This document shows positions 1 through 12,100 of a stretch of DNA of 64,000 bases, in pieces. Origin of the DNA: Flaccisagitta enflata (lineage: Eukaryota; Chaetognatha; Sagittoidea; Aphragmophora); assembly GCA_965153355.1 (NCBI GenBank), contig OZ231127.1:22878001-22942000 (forward strand), written 5' to 3'. A model generated the notes under the pieces. That model did no database searches and was not told the DNA's origin. It saw nothing but the letters and a program-made list of their open reading frames with translations. The first letter of the stretch is position 1; each line of letters opens with the position of its first letter. A program made the translations under genes and the position numbers.

Positions 1-63
1 CATTCATTTATACAATATTTCATTATTTCATTCACTCATTTTCTCTTCATCTCATCCTTCCAG

Positions 64-181
64 TATGAAGACACCATCGAGCCTTATCTCGACATCACCA
101 AACGAGTCTACAAAGAAATGATTTCGGTGGTCAAAGATCCCGTCGAAAACCGACTCGTCGTCACATCATCAGTCTACAAAA
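64..181 (+). CDS. Unrecognised gene, penultimate visible exon
   Basis: 39 codons plus one base, read from a CAG acceptor to a GTAAGA donor. The upstream sequence 1-63 is pyrimidine-rich intron. The exon may extend the phase of an exon outside the window. Confidence 0.6.
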
Positions 182-498
182 GTAAGATGATTAATCCTGA
201 TCGTCATCGTTATCATCATCGTCATCATCATCATCATCAGCATCGTCATCATCATCATCATCATCACCATCATCATCGTCATTGTCATCGTCATCATCAT
301 CATCATCATCAGCGGCTTTGTAAGAAGCAATTAGGGAAAACGAAAAACAAAAAAAAAAATAGAAGAAGATGAAGAAGAAGAAAAAGAAGGAGAAAGAGAA
401 AGAGAAGAAGAATAAGTAGAAGAAGATGTAAAAGTATAAGTAGATTAGTAGAAGAAAAAGTAAAAGAAGAAGCAGAAGTAAAAAAAGAAGAAGAAGGG

Positions 499-530
<32 letters not shown>

Positions 531-614
531 AGAAGAAGAAGAAGAAGAAGAAGAAGAAGAAGAAGAGAAGAAGAAAAAGAAGAAAAAACAGCAACATCAA
601 CGACAACAACAACG

Positions 615-657
<43 letters not shown>

Positions 658-665
658 CGACAACG

Positions 666-732
<67 letters not shown>

Positions 733-1137
733 GGCCGTATACACTACCCCTAAGTCGCGGGCGGGTGGGCAGGAGCGGAATAGCATAAAACGCTCGCATT
801 TTGTTTTGGTTACCGACGGACCGACACGGCGGGTTCTAGAGTCGCGAGTCCGCGACTAAAAACCGTGTTTCTGACCTTGGTTTCTTTTGCAGTATCTCTT
901 TACAACGCCGACGGAGATCGGATTTTCCCTGACAATCAGCTGTATCCTGCTTCCACTTCCGTCGACGCTTCCGCCTCTGGAGACGCTTCCACTTCTTCGC
1001 TCAACGGCGACGCTTCCATGTCAGTTGACGCGCTTCCTCAACCTCATCCACAGACTTTCGCTTATTTGATCGTCAGTCCCCAGAAAAAGAAGATTTTCTG
1101 CCTCTCTCACAAATTCAAAGGCGGAATGATTTGGTGA
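64..1137 (+). CDS. 3' end of an unrecognised protein-coding gene (two exons)
   Basis: Two exons, 64-181 and 893-1137, join in phase. The first begins after a TTCCAG acceptor and ends one base into a codon before GTAAGA. The second follows a TTTTGCAG acceptor and supplies the other two bases. The joined C-terminal piece is about 121 residues ending at TGA 1135-1137. It starts with a mixed charged and hydrophobic region (YEDTIEPYLDITKRVYKEM), continues through NRLVVTSSVYK and SLYNADGDRIFPDNQ, and then has a low-complexity stretch rich in D, A and S (repeats of the DASxS type). It ends in a basic and hydrophobic tail (SPQKKKIFCLSHKFKGGMIW). I do not recognise the family. The 5' part lies left of the window. 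That it is coding is inferred from phase continuity, good splice sites and the non-repetitive exons. Confidence 0.6.
182..892 (+). repeat. Intron filled with three trinucleotide arrays
   Basis: The intron holds (ATC)n-like sequence at about 200-310, (GAA)n-like sequence at about 362-585 and (CAA)n at about 591-731. A minus-oriented copy of the hairpin-ended dispersed element abuts the CAA array at 729-862. Long ORFs here are repeat artefacts. Confidence 0.85.
729..862 (-). mobile_element. Hairpin-ended dispersed element, copy 1
   Basis: On the minus strand it starts with the head hairpin GTCGCGGACTCGCGAC after TTTTTA, then CCGTCGGT-like repeats, GCTCCTGCCCACCCGCCCGC and a tail ending GTATACGGCCTTG. 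The tail runs directly into (TTG)n. Confidence 0.8.
893..1137 (+). CDS. Unrecognised gene, last exon
   Basis: It follows a clear polypyrimidine tract and CAG at 890-892. Two bases complete the split codon, then 80 sense codons and TGA. The D/A/S-rich middle looks like a short internal expansion. Confidence 0.6.
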
Positions 1138-1369
1138 CACTTTTACAAATTTCATTGACGCTTTTATGTTCGGCATGATAGCTGTTGCCACGTGTAACGT
1201 CTTGCCAATTGTCTGACTGTAGATTTCTCTAGCTCTAATCTATTGTAACTAGACAAACATAGTAATCGAATTTTCGAATTTTCGAATTTCCTGATATCAT
1301 ATGTACAATTTCCGTTCTTCGTACTGAACTATAGGTTTCGATGTGAACTCTGCAGTTTCCGGAGGAATG

Positions 1370-1710
1370 ATTTTGCGAGATTATTTATTCATTGCGTCTC
1401 TTCCACATTGATGATTCTGTCCGTCTCCTCAAGAGACTGACCAAACACTCTAAAACCAAGATTATTTGTTCACTATGTCTCTTTCACCTTTGATTGTTCT
1501 GTGTGTCTCCTTAAGAGACTGTCCAAACACTCTAAAACCAAGATTAATTGTTCACTATGTCTCTTCCACCGTTGATCATTCTGTCTGTCTCAAGAGACTC
1601 TCTGAATATTCTAAGTGTGAGATTATTTGTTCACCGCATCTCTTCCACCAGTGAATCATTCTGTGTGTCTCTCCAAGTCCAAGAGACTGTACAAATTCTA
1701 TGATCTGGCC
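1370..1710. repeat. Minisatellite, about 80-bp unit, about 4 copies
   Basis: The motif AAGAGACTG followed by CCAAACACTCTAAAACCAAG recurs at about 1431, 1513, 1592 and 1681. Each unit carries GTCTCTTCCAC-like and AAGAGAC segments. Confidence 0.8.
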
Positions 1711-2761
1711 CAAAGCAACAGTAATCCTCAAACTCATAAAAAATAACTCCCGTTGTCTTTTCAAGAGACAACAGGAATGTGACAAAATCGGAAATTGTCA
1801 TCACAAATTAGCACAACAAATAGAGCCCTTCAAAATAGCATCTACATTGTTATTAACACCTGTTAAAGTATTATTGTCACAGCAACATTTACAGTAAAAG
1901 TATAAAAAGCGCACTTTTAGTTGGCCTAGTAAGATGAAATTTTTACTGAAGTGTCTTGATACCTTTGTGCTATTATGGTTCAAATTTCATCCGACTGGGC
2001 CAATTTGAAGTATGCTTTGTATGGAATAACTTTATTTGCCGCTGTGACAATAATTGTTGAACAGGTGTTAGTAGACTACCAGGCGTCCGTCTGGCTGTCT
2101 ATCGGTCTGTGTCTTGTCTCTCCCTATGTATTTCTGTCTTCTTCTTTCTCTGTCTCTCTCTCTTCAATTGTTTCTATCTCAGTCTGTCTCTCTCAATTTA
2201 TCTCTGTCTCTTAGTCTGTCTCTATCTGTCGGTCTGTTGGTCTGTCTCTTGCTCAGTCTCTACCAGTCTGTCTGTCTGTCTCTGTTTATCTTTGTCTCAT
2301 TTTCTCGCTGTCACTCAGTCTCTCTGTCTCTAAGTCTGCCTGTCTCTCATTTTGTCTCTCTCACTCTGTCTCTTGCTCTGACAATCAAATAGGGTAAGCT
2401 TTACATAAAAAGGAATGGAAAATGACAAAGTAAAGGGTTTAGGTAGTGGAAAAACATCCATGAGACTATTTGAACACTATGGTCTGGTCGATAACAGCAG
2501 TCATTCCAAAATCCAAATAGAATAATTCCCATCGTTTCACTCAGAAGACAGCAGGAATGAAACAAAATCAGAAAATATCATAAGGTCTCATTCAAGGGCA
2601 GTGCCCATCCATCTGTCTATCTCTCTGTGTCTGTGTCTGTGTCTCTTTCTATGTATCTCTGTCTCTCTCATTCTCCATCTCTCTCTTTCTCTCTCTCTCT
2701 CCCCATGTCTCTAAGTCTGTCTGTCTCTCATTCTGTCTGTCTCCTATTTTGTCTCTTTGTC

Positions 2762-2825
<64 letters not shown>

Positions 2826-3040
2826 CATGCTCTGACTGTCACTCCCTCAGACTTTCTCTCTCCGTCTGTCTTGCTCTGGATGTCTCTCCCTCAGTGTGTC
2901 AGTCTCTCTCTGTGGTTGATGACCAGAGTCATTCCAAAATCCATACAGAATAACTCACATCGTCTCACTCAGCAGACAGCAGGAATAGGACATAATAAAA
3001 AAATCTAAAGGTCCTAATCAAAATCAATTTAGGGTAGCCT
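1700..3040. repeat. Polypyrimidine block with three copies of a 100-bp motif
   Basis: Degenerate (TCTG)n and (TC)n fill about 2060-2395, 2605-2905 and 3040-3330. Between them a non-simple motif recurs near 1701-1800, 2480-2590 and 2915-3010, recognised by CATTCCAAAATCCA and AGACAGCAGGAAT. The first copy has a hairpin GTTGTCTTTTCAAGAGACAAC-like core (stem GTTGTCT/AGACAAC). Confidence 0.75.
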
Positions 3041-3339
3041 CAATCTGTCTGTGTCTGTCTCTGTCTCTTTCTATGCATCTTTGTCTCTCTCATTCTCTGC
3101 ATCTCTTTCTCTTCCCCTGTCTCTCTCTCAGTCTGTGTCCCAATCTATCTCTATCTCTTGATCGGTCTGTTTGTCTGTCTCTAACACTGTCTCTGTCTCT
3201 GCCTGTCACTTAGTCCATCCTTGTCTCTCAGTCACTCTCTGTCTCTTAGTCTCTCTTTGTCTCTCAGTCTCTCTCTGTTTCTCAGTCTTTCTATGACTCA
3301 CTCTTACTGTGTGACTCAGTCTGTCTCTGACTCTAAGTA

Positions 3340-4470
3340 AGTAAGAAAGTAGGCAGGTAGGAGTAAGCTTAGTTTTAGTGGGGGTATCATGTTTTGAGAC
3401 AATCAGAATGATGAAGTAGGGTTAGCTTTACATGGAAATCAATAGGGAGAGACAGAGTAAAGGGGTTAGGTAGTGGACAAACATCCATGAGACAAACTAT
3501 TTTCTCAGATTATAACAACCTATTTTAATTGTCTCTTTGTATAGAAAATAAAGGAACCCTAACCCTAGTTATGCATTCTGATTGTCTCAATCTTTGTTAC
3601 CCCCTCAAAAACTCAAAAAAATCAAGTAAGTTAGTAAGTAAGTAAGAAAGTAGGTAGGTAGGAGTAAGCTTAGTTTTAGTGGGGGTATCATGTTTTGAGA
3701 CAATCAGAATGATGAAGTAGGGTTAGCTTTACATGGAAATCAATAGGGAGAGACAGAGTAAAGGGGTTAGGTAGTGGACAAACATCCATGAGACAAACTA
3801 TTTTCTCAGATTATAACAACCTATTTTAAATGTCTCTTTATATAGAAAATAAAGGAACCCTAACCCTAGTTATGCATTCTGATTGTCTCAATCTTTGTTA
3901 CCCCCTCAAAAACTCAAAAAAATCAAGTAAGTTAGTAAGTAAGTAAGAAAGTAGGTAGGTAGGAGTAAGCTTAGTTTTAGTGGGGGTATCATGTTTTGAG
4001 ACAATCAGAATGATGAAGTAGGGTTAGCTTTACATGGAAATCAATAGGGAGAGACAGAGTAAAGGGGTTAGGTAGTGGACAAACATCCATGAGACAAACT
4101 ATTTTCTCAGATTATAACAACCTATTTTAAATGTCTCTTTATATAGAAAATAAAGGAACCCTAACCCTAGTTATGCATTCTGATTGTCTCAATCTTTGTT
4201 ACCCCCTCAAAAACTCAAAAAAATCAAGTAAGTTAGTAAGTAAGTAAGAAAGTAGGTAGGTAGGAGTAAGCTTAGTTTTAGTGGGGGTATCATGTTTTGA
4301 GACAATCAGAATGATGAAGTAGGGTTAGCTTTACATGGAAATCAATAGGAGGAGACAGAGTAAAGGGGTTAGGTAGTGGACAAACATCCATGAGACAAAC
4401 TATTTTCTCAGATTATAACGACCTATTTAAATTGTCTCTTTGTATAGAAAATAAAGAAACCCTAACCCTA
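3340..4470. repeat. 301-bp satellite, clean array, about 3.7 copies
   Basis: The string GAGTAAGCTTAGTTTTAGTG begins at 3361, 3662, 3963 and 4264, an exact 301-bp period with nearly identical copies. Each unit has inverted arms: GAGACAATCAGAATG near its start, and CATTCTGATTGTCTC further on. Telomere-like GGGTTAG sits next to the first arm and CCCTAACCCTAG next to the second. Units are joined by (GTAA)n/(GTAG)n-like spacers. Confidence 0.95.
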
Positions 4471-5075
4471 GTTAGTTAGAGGGAGCGATACCAGCCCAGC
4501 ATGATTTTCTCTTTGTCAAAAATCGCTCAATTTCAATGTAATTTTTATAAATTGAACGTAAAATAACTTGTTTAATATGTATATATGATAACAAAATATC
4601 ATTTCAACGTTTCTGAATAAGTTTGGGTCTCAGGGATTTCAATTTACACCGTGAAACAGCGATACTTGAAAGTTTTCTCAAACCTATTCTGAGCTCTAGT
4701 AATTTAGTTTGTGAAAATCAAACAGAATCGGTACTTAATATGCCGTTTTAGTTCATATGTTTTTATAGCATAAACTATGTAAAATTTGTGATCGAACGCC
4801 ATTGGCCGCGTCCAAATCGGCTTAGCAGATCGGCGCAGACAGCCTCGCATGAGTTAAAAAAATTAATTCGGCGAAAAATCATCAAGGTTGTTGTCATGTT
4901 TTGGCGGCGCGAAACTGCGGTTGCTACGAATACTGATCAGAGGAAGATTTTTCTTCCTGTAAACTTTTTTAAGATAATAACTGCTAAATTATATGTTTCA
5001 GCATATCATTTGAATCGTCTTTTTATGAGGAATTCAAAAATGATAATGAATAATATTTTCTCTTAAAAGCTGTGG
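4471..5075. other. AT-rich non-repetitive stretch, nothing recognised
   Basis: There is a 92-codon open frame at 4788-5066, but it has no recognisable motif and no splice context I trust. I see no RNA gene or element ends. Confidence 0.5.
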
Positions 5076-5437
5076 CAATTATGCCCACAGACATGGAAAT
5101 CATGACCACACGACCCTAAAAGCGCGACCACAGACTCGATAATCGCGACCACAAACTCGATAATTGCAACCTCAGACCCAAAAATCGCGACCACGGACTC
5201 AGAAATCGTAACCACGGATTCAGTAATCGTAACCACAGTCCACAGACACGATAATTGCAACCACAGACTCGATTATCGTGACCAAAATCTTGTAAACAGC
5301 GACCACAGACTCGATAACCACAACCAAAGACTAGATAATTGCGACCGCATACTCGACATTGGCGACCACAGACTTGATAATCGCGACCACAGACTTGATA
5401 AACACGATCACAGGCCATCAACGCATCCACAAATTTA

Positions 5438-5545
5438 ATAAGGCCGGATTCACGGCCATACCAGTTGCGGACGGGTGGGCAGGGGCGGAAATGCGCGGTT
5501 TCACACTTTTCGACTTGTGCACACCGACGGACCAACAGACTCTTT
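5438..5545 (-). mobile_element. Hairpin-ended dispersed element, tail part
   Basis: It shows GGACGGGTGGGCAGGGGCGG and an ACCGACGGACC-type repeat remnant. The head hairpin is missing. It interrupts the 24-bp minisatellite. Confidence 0.65.
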
Positions 5546-6154
5546 TTTCCCCTTTGATTTCCTTCCCTATCTCCAGACCCTTTGATTTTTTTCCCCCCCC
5601 ACCGGGGGGGGGGAAACTCAAGAATATACAGGCCTGGGCGATCACAGACTCAAAAGTCGCGACCATGTATATATTTAAGTTATGACCACAGGCACTAAAA
5701 TCACAACCACAGATTCAAAATTCGCTGCCACACACTCGAATACTATGAGCACAGACCCGAAATATCTGTCACAGACACTAAAATTGCGACCAGACTAAAA
5801 AATTGCTACCACGTATCACGACCACAAAATCGAAAATCACAACCACACACACATAAGATTTGTGACCACCTGGGCCGAGCATGACACTGCGGTAAACCTC
5901 TATTCCGTTGACGTTGCGACAACGCCATTTTCCGCCACGTGGCGTAGCGATGCAATTCATTGCAATATCGTATCGGGGACAGGACGGTATGGCCCTATGG
6001 GACGGGTCTTCAATAATCATAAATATCTATATTTATTCGTTTGTGCTTACAACTTCAAAAATACGCTAGACAACCTCACATTTTAAAGGAGGACATAACA
6101 CTTGCCAGACTGATGGAGAGAAAGACAGACAGACAAGGAGATATAAGCAGGGGC

Positions 6155-6227
<73 letters not shown>

Positions 6228-6282
6228 TACTTCTTTTCCTTTTTTTTTTCTTATGTTTCATCTTTTTTTCTTTTTTTCTTCA

Positions 6283-6441
6283 TTTTTAGTCGCGGACTAG
6301 CGACTCTATAAGAGGCTTTGTCCGTCCGTCGGTCGGTTGGTCGGTCGGTCCGTGGTGATCGAGTAGAAAAGTGGGAAAACACGCATTTCCGCCCCTGCCC
6401 ACCCGTCCGCGACTGGTATTGGCCGTGTATCCGGCCTTGTT
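6283..6441 (+). mobile_element. Hairpin-ended dispersed element
   Basis: TTTTTA precedes a head hairpin GTCGCGGACTAGCGAC at 6289-6304. CTCTATAAGAGG follows, then a GTCCGTCGGTCGG run, GTGATCGAGT, CCCCTGCCCACCCGTCCGCG and the tail GGCCGTGTATCCGGCCTTG with its own short inverted repeat. Confidence 0.85.
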
Positions 6442-6827
6442 TCTTCTTCATTCCTTCTTTATTCCTTTTTTTCTTTTCTTCTTTTTTTCTTTTCATCGTT
6501 TTTTTCTTTTCTTCTTTTTTTTCTTCTTTTTTTTTCTTCTTCTTTCTCATCTTCTTCTCAATACCGTTACCGTCACGGCCAAGCAGCCCATTATCGTTTT
6601 AGGGCGACCCTGCCCTTTTTTCGCGACCGGAACGAACTTCCGGTTTGACGCTCGGGCCAGGTGACCACAGAATCGAAATTCATAACCACAGACTCAAAAT
6701 TCAAGAAAACAGACTCAGAACTTGTGAATACAGACAATATTCACGACCACAGACTTTTATAACGGCAGACTCCAAATTTGTGATTGACGACCAACAAAGT
6801 GGGTCGTAGTGTCGTGTAGCATGCGAC

Positions 6828-7010
6828 AAACAAGGCCTGATACACGGCTCCCAAAGTCGCATGTGGGCGGGCAGGGGCAGTGAAAAAATATAGTTGACAA
6901 AGCATTTAGGCTGAAGCGGTAACGCGGAAATCGCCCATAGACGCCAAAAAAGCCTGACAGGCTGATGGACGGACATAGCGGGGTATAGTCGCGTAGCGCG
7001 CGACTCAAAA
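6828..7010 (-). mobile_element. Hairpin-ended dispersed element
   Basis: Read on the minus strand, GTCGCG...CGCGAC is followed by CCCCGCTATGTCCGTCC and a tail ending in GGCCTTG. The internal repeat run is short. Confidence 0.8.
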
Positions 7011-7650
7011 GGTGGAAATTGACAAACGTGATGGATGTTCTGATGGACGGAGCAAAAAACAGCTTATAGTGTGGCATTTGGGTGCTTCACACAGCAAAGG
7101 TCGGGTTTGTTTTGCACACTTTAGTCTTTATTCAAATTTTAAGAATGTTACCATTTTTTTTTATAAAAAATTGTTTATCTTTCATTTTTTAGAAAATTGT
7201 TTTAATGACCTAATCTGCGTAATACAGTGAGATAAAACAATATGCTGACATTGAATTAATTTTTACAAATTTTTATTTTTCATAAAATTGTAACTCTGCC
7301 TTTTCATAGGATTTTCATAGCTTATGTTCTGATATTGCAGTTTATTTCTACAAACATAATGATTTCCTCAAACAAATAATTGTCATTCTATTTGACAAAT
7401 TACACAGGATTTTGCTGAATTCTGGGGAATCTAGGAGAACGTGAAGTGCAAAACAAAGACGGATAATGAAAAAATTAAAAAAAAAAAAAAATAGCCATCT
7501 TCGTGATTTTTGCTCCTCCATATTGCCCAAGTAAGGTGGATTCTCCCAACTTCTGTTATGTGAAGCACCCAAGTGTGGCATAGAACGCGAAAATGAGCCC
7601 GGGTCGTTCGAAACTTACACCTGATGAGGAAATAAGGAAATACTGGATAC

Positions 7651-7652
<2 letters not shown>

Positions 7653-7735
<83 letters not shown>
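7653..7735. repeat. (GA)n microsatellite
   Basis: About 40 GA units. Similar arrays lie at 6146-6220 and 8383-8448. Confidence 0.95.
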
Positions 7736-7737
<2 letters not shown>

Positions 7738-8009
7738 GTAACTGTAAGGACCAGATGTCACTCAGATTTCGTAATTTGTTCGTTGTTGTTGTTGTTAACC
7801 GGGGGAGTCTACCCGGGCGAGATGAGCATGAATGCGGCAGCTGATTTTCAGAGAGGCCATGCAATCCATCACGTTGGGCCATGCCATTGGATCTTTTTGT
7901 GTAAGACTCCTGTCATTGTCGTGTCACATTGTTGTCTGCTTCAACCGTAAGGGGAGTTTTATTTCATCAATCAAGTATACACGCTAACTAGCAATGCAAC
8001 GTCTGAACA

Positions 8010-8085
8010 GGGAACGCAGACGGGGATATCCCGCGACCTTCGAATCCGAAGGCATGAGCCATAACCACTCGGCCACCACGCGCCC
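8010..8085 (-). other. tRNA-like segment (probable SINE head)
   Basis: On the minus strand GTGGCCGAGTGGTTATGGC matches an A box of the serine/leucine tRNA type. The GCGGGATATCCCCG further on occupies the T-arm position with a decayed B box, so it is not a functional tRNA. It lies just upstream of a dispersed-element tail (8100-8222). Confidence 0.6.
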
Positions 8086-8099
8086 TTAATTTGTTCGTC

Positions 8100-8222
8100 T
8101 TGAGGCTTTGCGGACCTACCATTTGCTATGGCCTCAGTGCTCCTGCCCAAGTGATCAAGTGACCTCAAATGCGGCCCCTGCCCACCCGCACGCGACTGGG
8201 GTAGCCGTGTATCCGGCCTTAT
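8100..8222 (+). mobile_element. Hairpin-ended dispersed element, tail half
   Basis: It has CTCCTGCCCAAGTGATCAAG, CCCCTGCCCACCCGCACGCG and ACTGGGGTAGCCGTGTATCC, then GGCCTTA. The head and the GTCCGTC run are absent. Confidence 0.75.
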
Positions 8223-8380
8223 TGACATATTAAATAGGAATATGGTCTTCTTATTTGTAAATTGAGCATCTCGATCGAGCGATTGCATCGTTGGACAAAA
8301 TTGATAGGATAAGTATTAATTTGATAATTCTCTTTCATATGGTGTTAAGCAGAGTGCTCTTCGAAAAAATATTTTTTAAG

Positions 8381-8453
<73 letters not shown>

Positions 8454-8539
8454 CGCGCTATATAAGGGTCGAGCAAAACTCTAAAAGTAATTCTGTACAC
8501 CGTTTTACCATAGTTGAGGCTCGATTAGGGTGTATGAGG

Positions 8540-9110
8540 AAGTAAACACAAGCTTAACAAGAATACCCATAGAAGAATGTGGTAATTACTCGAAATGGGC
8601 AACTTATAAGTTTTGGGGCGTTTTTTGCTCTAAGGAACCTGAGTAAGCTGATAGAGGAGCAACTTACCCAGTGTGCTAAACACAAAAGATATAAAACACA
8701 AACAACGGTGACAAAAACATGCTTTAATAATGAAAAAAAATGAGATTTTTCACATATTTGCATTTTTTTTTGTCTTTATCTATCTTTAAAAGGACATAAC
8801 TTTTAAACGGCTGGGCCGATTTAGTTGCGCAAAAAAAGGATAGACGCACCTTGAAAAACTCTACATTTTAGTCACCAATTTTTCCTAAATCCGTCAAAAA
8901 ACGACTGAGTTATGATCGTTTGAATGGAAAAGATCACCTGACAAAAAACTTTATGTGGACTAGGGCTGAATTTGATGATGTTTGCGCCCCTTGGAGGTCA
9001 GCCAATGGGCCAAATTTGTGTTAAATTATCTTACCAAGCATAAATATAGACATTAGAATCACAAACTCAACTTTTTGACGATTTTTGATTTTTCACTCCC
9101 TCACTCCTTG
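8540..9110. other. AT-rich stretch without recognised features
   Basis: No element ends, splice-flanked coding signal or RNA gene were recognised. It abuts the degenerate satellite array. Confidence 0.4.
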
Positions 9111-12100
9111 TTATGCATTCTGATTGTCTCAATCTTTTGCTAGCCTCTCAAAAACTCAAAAATCAAGTGTTGGCAAGTAACTAAGCAAGTAGGTAGGTAG
9201 GAGTAAGCTTAGTTTTATGCTGTACTGCGTTTCAGACAACTGTAACGATGAAGCAGGGCTAGCTTACATGAAATCAATAGAGAGCATAGAAAGAAAGGGT
9301 TAGTGAGTGGACAAACATCCACAAGACAAACTATTTTCTCAGATTATAAATAACCTATTTTAGATGTCTCTTTATATAGAAAATAAAGTATGAACCCTAA
9401 CCCCTAGTTACAGATTCCATTGTCTCAATCTCACCTCAAAACCCAAAAATCAAGAAGTTAGTGTTAAAGAAGAGGTAGTGGGAGTGTTTTTACTTCAGTA
9501 GGGGTATCATGTTTTGAGACAATCAGAATGGGATGAAGTAGGGGTTAGCTTTATATGGGAAACTGGGCTGGTGGAGGAGATGAGTAAAGGGGTTAGTAGT
9601 GGACAAACATCCATCAGACAAACTATTTTCTCAGATTATAACAACCTATTTAAATTGTCTCTTTGTATAGAAAATAAAGGAACCCTAACCCTAGTTATGC
9701 ATTCTGATTGTCTCAATCTTGGTTACCCCTCAAAACTCAAAAACTGTAAGTAGTTGGGCATGTGCTAAAGCAGCGAGTAGGAGCAGTTTTAGTTTTAAGA
9801 GGGGTATCATGTTTTGAGACAATCAGAATGATGAAGTATGTGCTTAGCTTTTATATGGAAACCAATAGGGAGGAGACAGAGTAAAGGGGTTAGGTAGTGG
9901 ACAAACATCCATGAGACAAACTATTTTCAGATTATAAAACCTATTTGAATTGTCTCTTTCAGATAGAAAATAAAAGGAACCCTAACTCCTGTTAAGGCAT
10001 TCTGATTGTCTCACCTTGTTACCCTCAAAAACTCAAAAAATCAAAGTAGCTGGGGCAAGGAATTCACAGCGTAGGTAGGTGGAGTGTTTAGTTTTAGTGG
10101 GGGTATCATGTTTTGAGACAATCAGAATTAAGAAGTAGGGTTAGCTTTATGCTGGGAAATCACAGGAGAGACAAGTAGGGGTTAGGTAGTGACAAAACAT
10201 CCATGAGACAAACTATTTTCTCAGATTATAACAAACTATTTTAGATGTCTCTTTATATGTGAAAATAACCCTAACCCTAGTTATGCAAATCTGATTTGTT
10301 TCTGTCTCTTGTTACCCCAAAAACTAAAAATCAAGCAAAGCTAAGAAGGCAAGAAAGTAGTAAAGTAGAGTAGTTTATTTTTGTGTATCATGTTTTGAGA
10401 CAATCAGAATGATGAAGTAGGGTTAGCTTTACATGGAAATCAATAGGAGGAGACAGAGTAAAGGGACAAACATCCATGAGACAAACTATTTTCTCAGATT
10501 ATAACAACCTATATTATTACACGCTGTCTTATATAGAAAATAAAGGAATCCTAACCCTAGTTATGCATTCTGATTGTCTCAATCTTTGTTACCCCCAAAA
10601 CTCAAAAAAAATCAAGTAAGTAAATAAGTAAGTAAGTAAGAAAGTAGGTATGTAGGTTGAGTGTCACTGGTGTATCATGTTTTGAGACAATCAGAATTAA
10701 GAAGCAGGGTTAGCTTTACATGGAAATCAATCAATAGAGGAGCATAGAGTAAAGGGGGTTTAGGTAGTGGACAAACATCCATGAGACAAACTATTTTCTC
10801 AGATCATAACAACCTATTTTAAATGTCTCTTTATATGTAAAAATATGAACCCTAACTCCTGTTATGCATTCTGATTGTCTCAATCTTTGTTACCCTCTCA
10901 AAACTCAAAAATCAAGAAGTTAGTAAAGAAGAAAGTAAGTAAGTAAGAGTATGTTTAGTTTCAGGGGGGTATAATGTTTTGAGATAATCAGAATGAAGAA
11001 GTAGGGTTAGCCTTACATGGAAATCAATAAAGAGAGACAGAAAGAAAGGGGTTATAGAGTGACAAACATCCATGAGACAAACTATTTTCAGATTATAAAT
11101 AAATCATTTTGATTGTCTCTTGTATAAAATAAAGGAACCCTAACCCTAGTTATGCATTCCGATTGTCTCACCTTGCTACCCTCAAAAACTCCTAAAAAAA
11201 AATCGTTAGATTAAGTAAGTGCGAAAGTAGGTAGGTAGGAGTAAGCTTAATATTAGTGGGGGTATCATGTTTTGAGACAATCAGAATTAAGAAGTAGGGT
11301 TAGCTTATACGGAAATCACCAGGAGGGACATAGAGTTAGAAGGGAGCCAGAGTGGATTAAAACATCCACTTGCAAAACTATTTTCTCAGATTATAACAAC
11401 CTATTTTAAATGTTTCTTTATATAGAAAATAAAGGAACCCTAACCCTAGTTATGCATTCTGATTGTCTCAATCTTTGCTACCCTCAAAACTCAAAAAATC
11501 CTACAAGCTTGCAGCAGTAAGAAAGAGTAGTGAGGGAGTAAGTTTAGTTTTAGTAGGGGTATCATGTTTTGAGACAATCTTAATGAGAAGTAGGGTTAGC
11601 TTTACATGGAAATCAATAGGAGGAGACAGAGTAAAGGGGTTAGGTAGTGGACAAACATCCATGAGACAAACTATTTTCTCAGATTATAACAACCTATTTT
11701 TATTGTCTCTTTGTATAGAAAATAAAGGAACCCTAACCCTAGTTATGCATTCTGATTGTCTCAATCTTTGTTACCCCCTCAAAAACTCAAAAAAATCAAG
11801 TAAGTTAGTAAGTAAGTAAGAAAGTAGGTAGGTAGGAGTAAGCTTAGTTTTAGTGGGGGTATCATGTTTTGAGACAATCAGAATGATGAAGTAGGGTTAG
11901 CTTTACATGGAAATCGATAGGGAGAGACAGAGTAAAGGAGGCAGGTAGTGGACAAACATCCATGAGACAAACTGTTTTCTCAGATTATAACAACCTATTT
12001 TAAATGTCTCTTTATATAGAAAATAAAGGAATCCTAACCCTAGTTATGCATTCTGATTGTCTCAATCTTTGTTACCTCCTCAAAAACTCAAAAAAATCAA

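Larger units (their letters stand above)
5083..6785. repeat. Minisatellite, about 24-bp unit (CGCGACCACAGACTCGATAA type)
   Basis: Units run through 5083-5430, resume at about 5641-5870 and reappear at about 6660-6785. Dispersed-element copies and (GA)n interrupt the array, so it seems to have been one array that was later invaded. Confidence 0.8.

Noticed and set aside
191-799. Long minus-strand open frame of V, L and D runs
   Set aside because: It is the complement of CAA, GAA and ATC arrays inside an intron. No non-repeat coding sequence supports it.
3540-4460. Interstitial telomere or chromosome-fusion site from CCCTAACCCTAG
   Set aside because: Only two hexamers per unit, always at the same place in a 301-bp satellite, so they are part of the satellite and not a telomere tract.
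3340-4470. CRISPR-like array
   Set aside because: Units are 301 bp with near-identical interiors and no short-repeat/unique-spacer pattern, and the genome is eukaryotic.
4788-5066. 92-codon plus-strand ORF in a non-repetitive stretch
   Set aside because: The composition is plausible but there is no recognised domain and no exon boundaries, and length alone is not enough in AT-rich DNA.
8010-8085. Functional tRNA-Ser gene
   Set aside because: The B box is decayed (GGGATATCCCC) and the anticodon arm does not give a normal seven-base loop. Kept only as tRNA-like.
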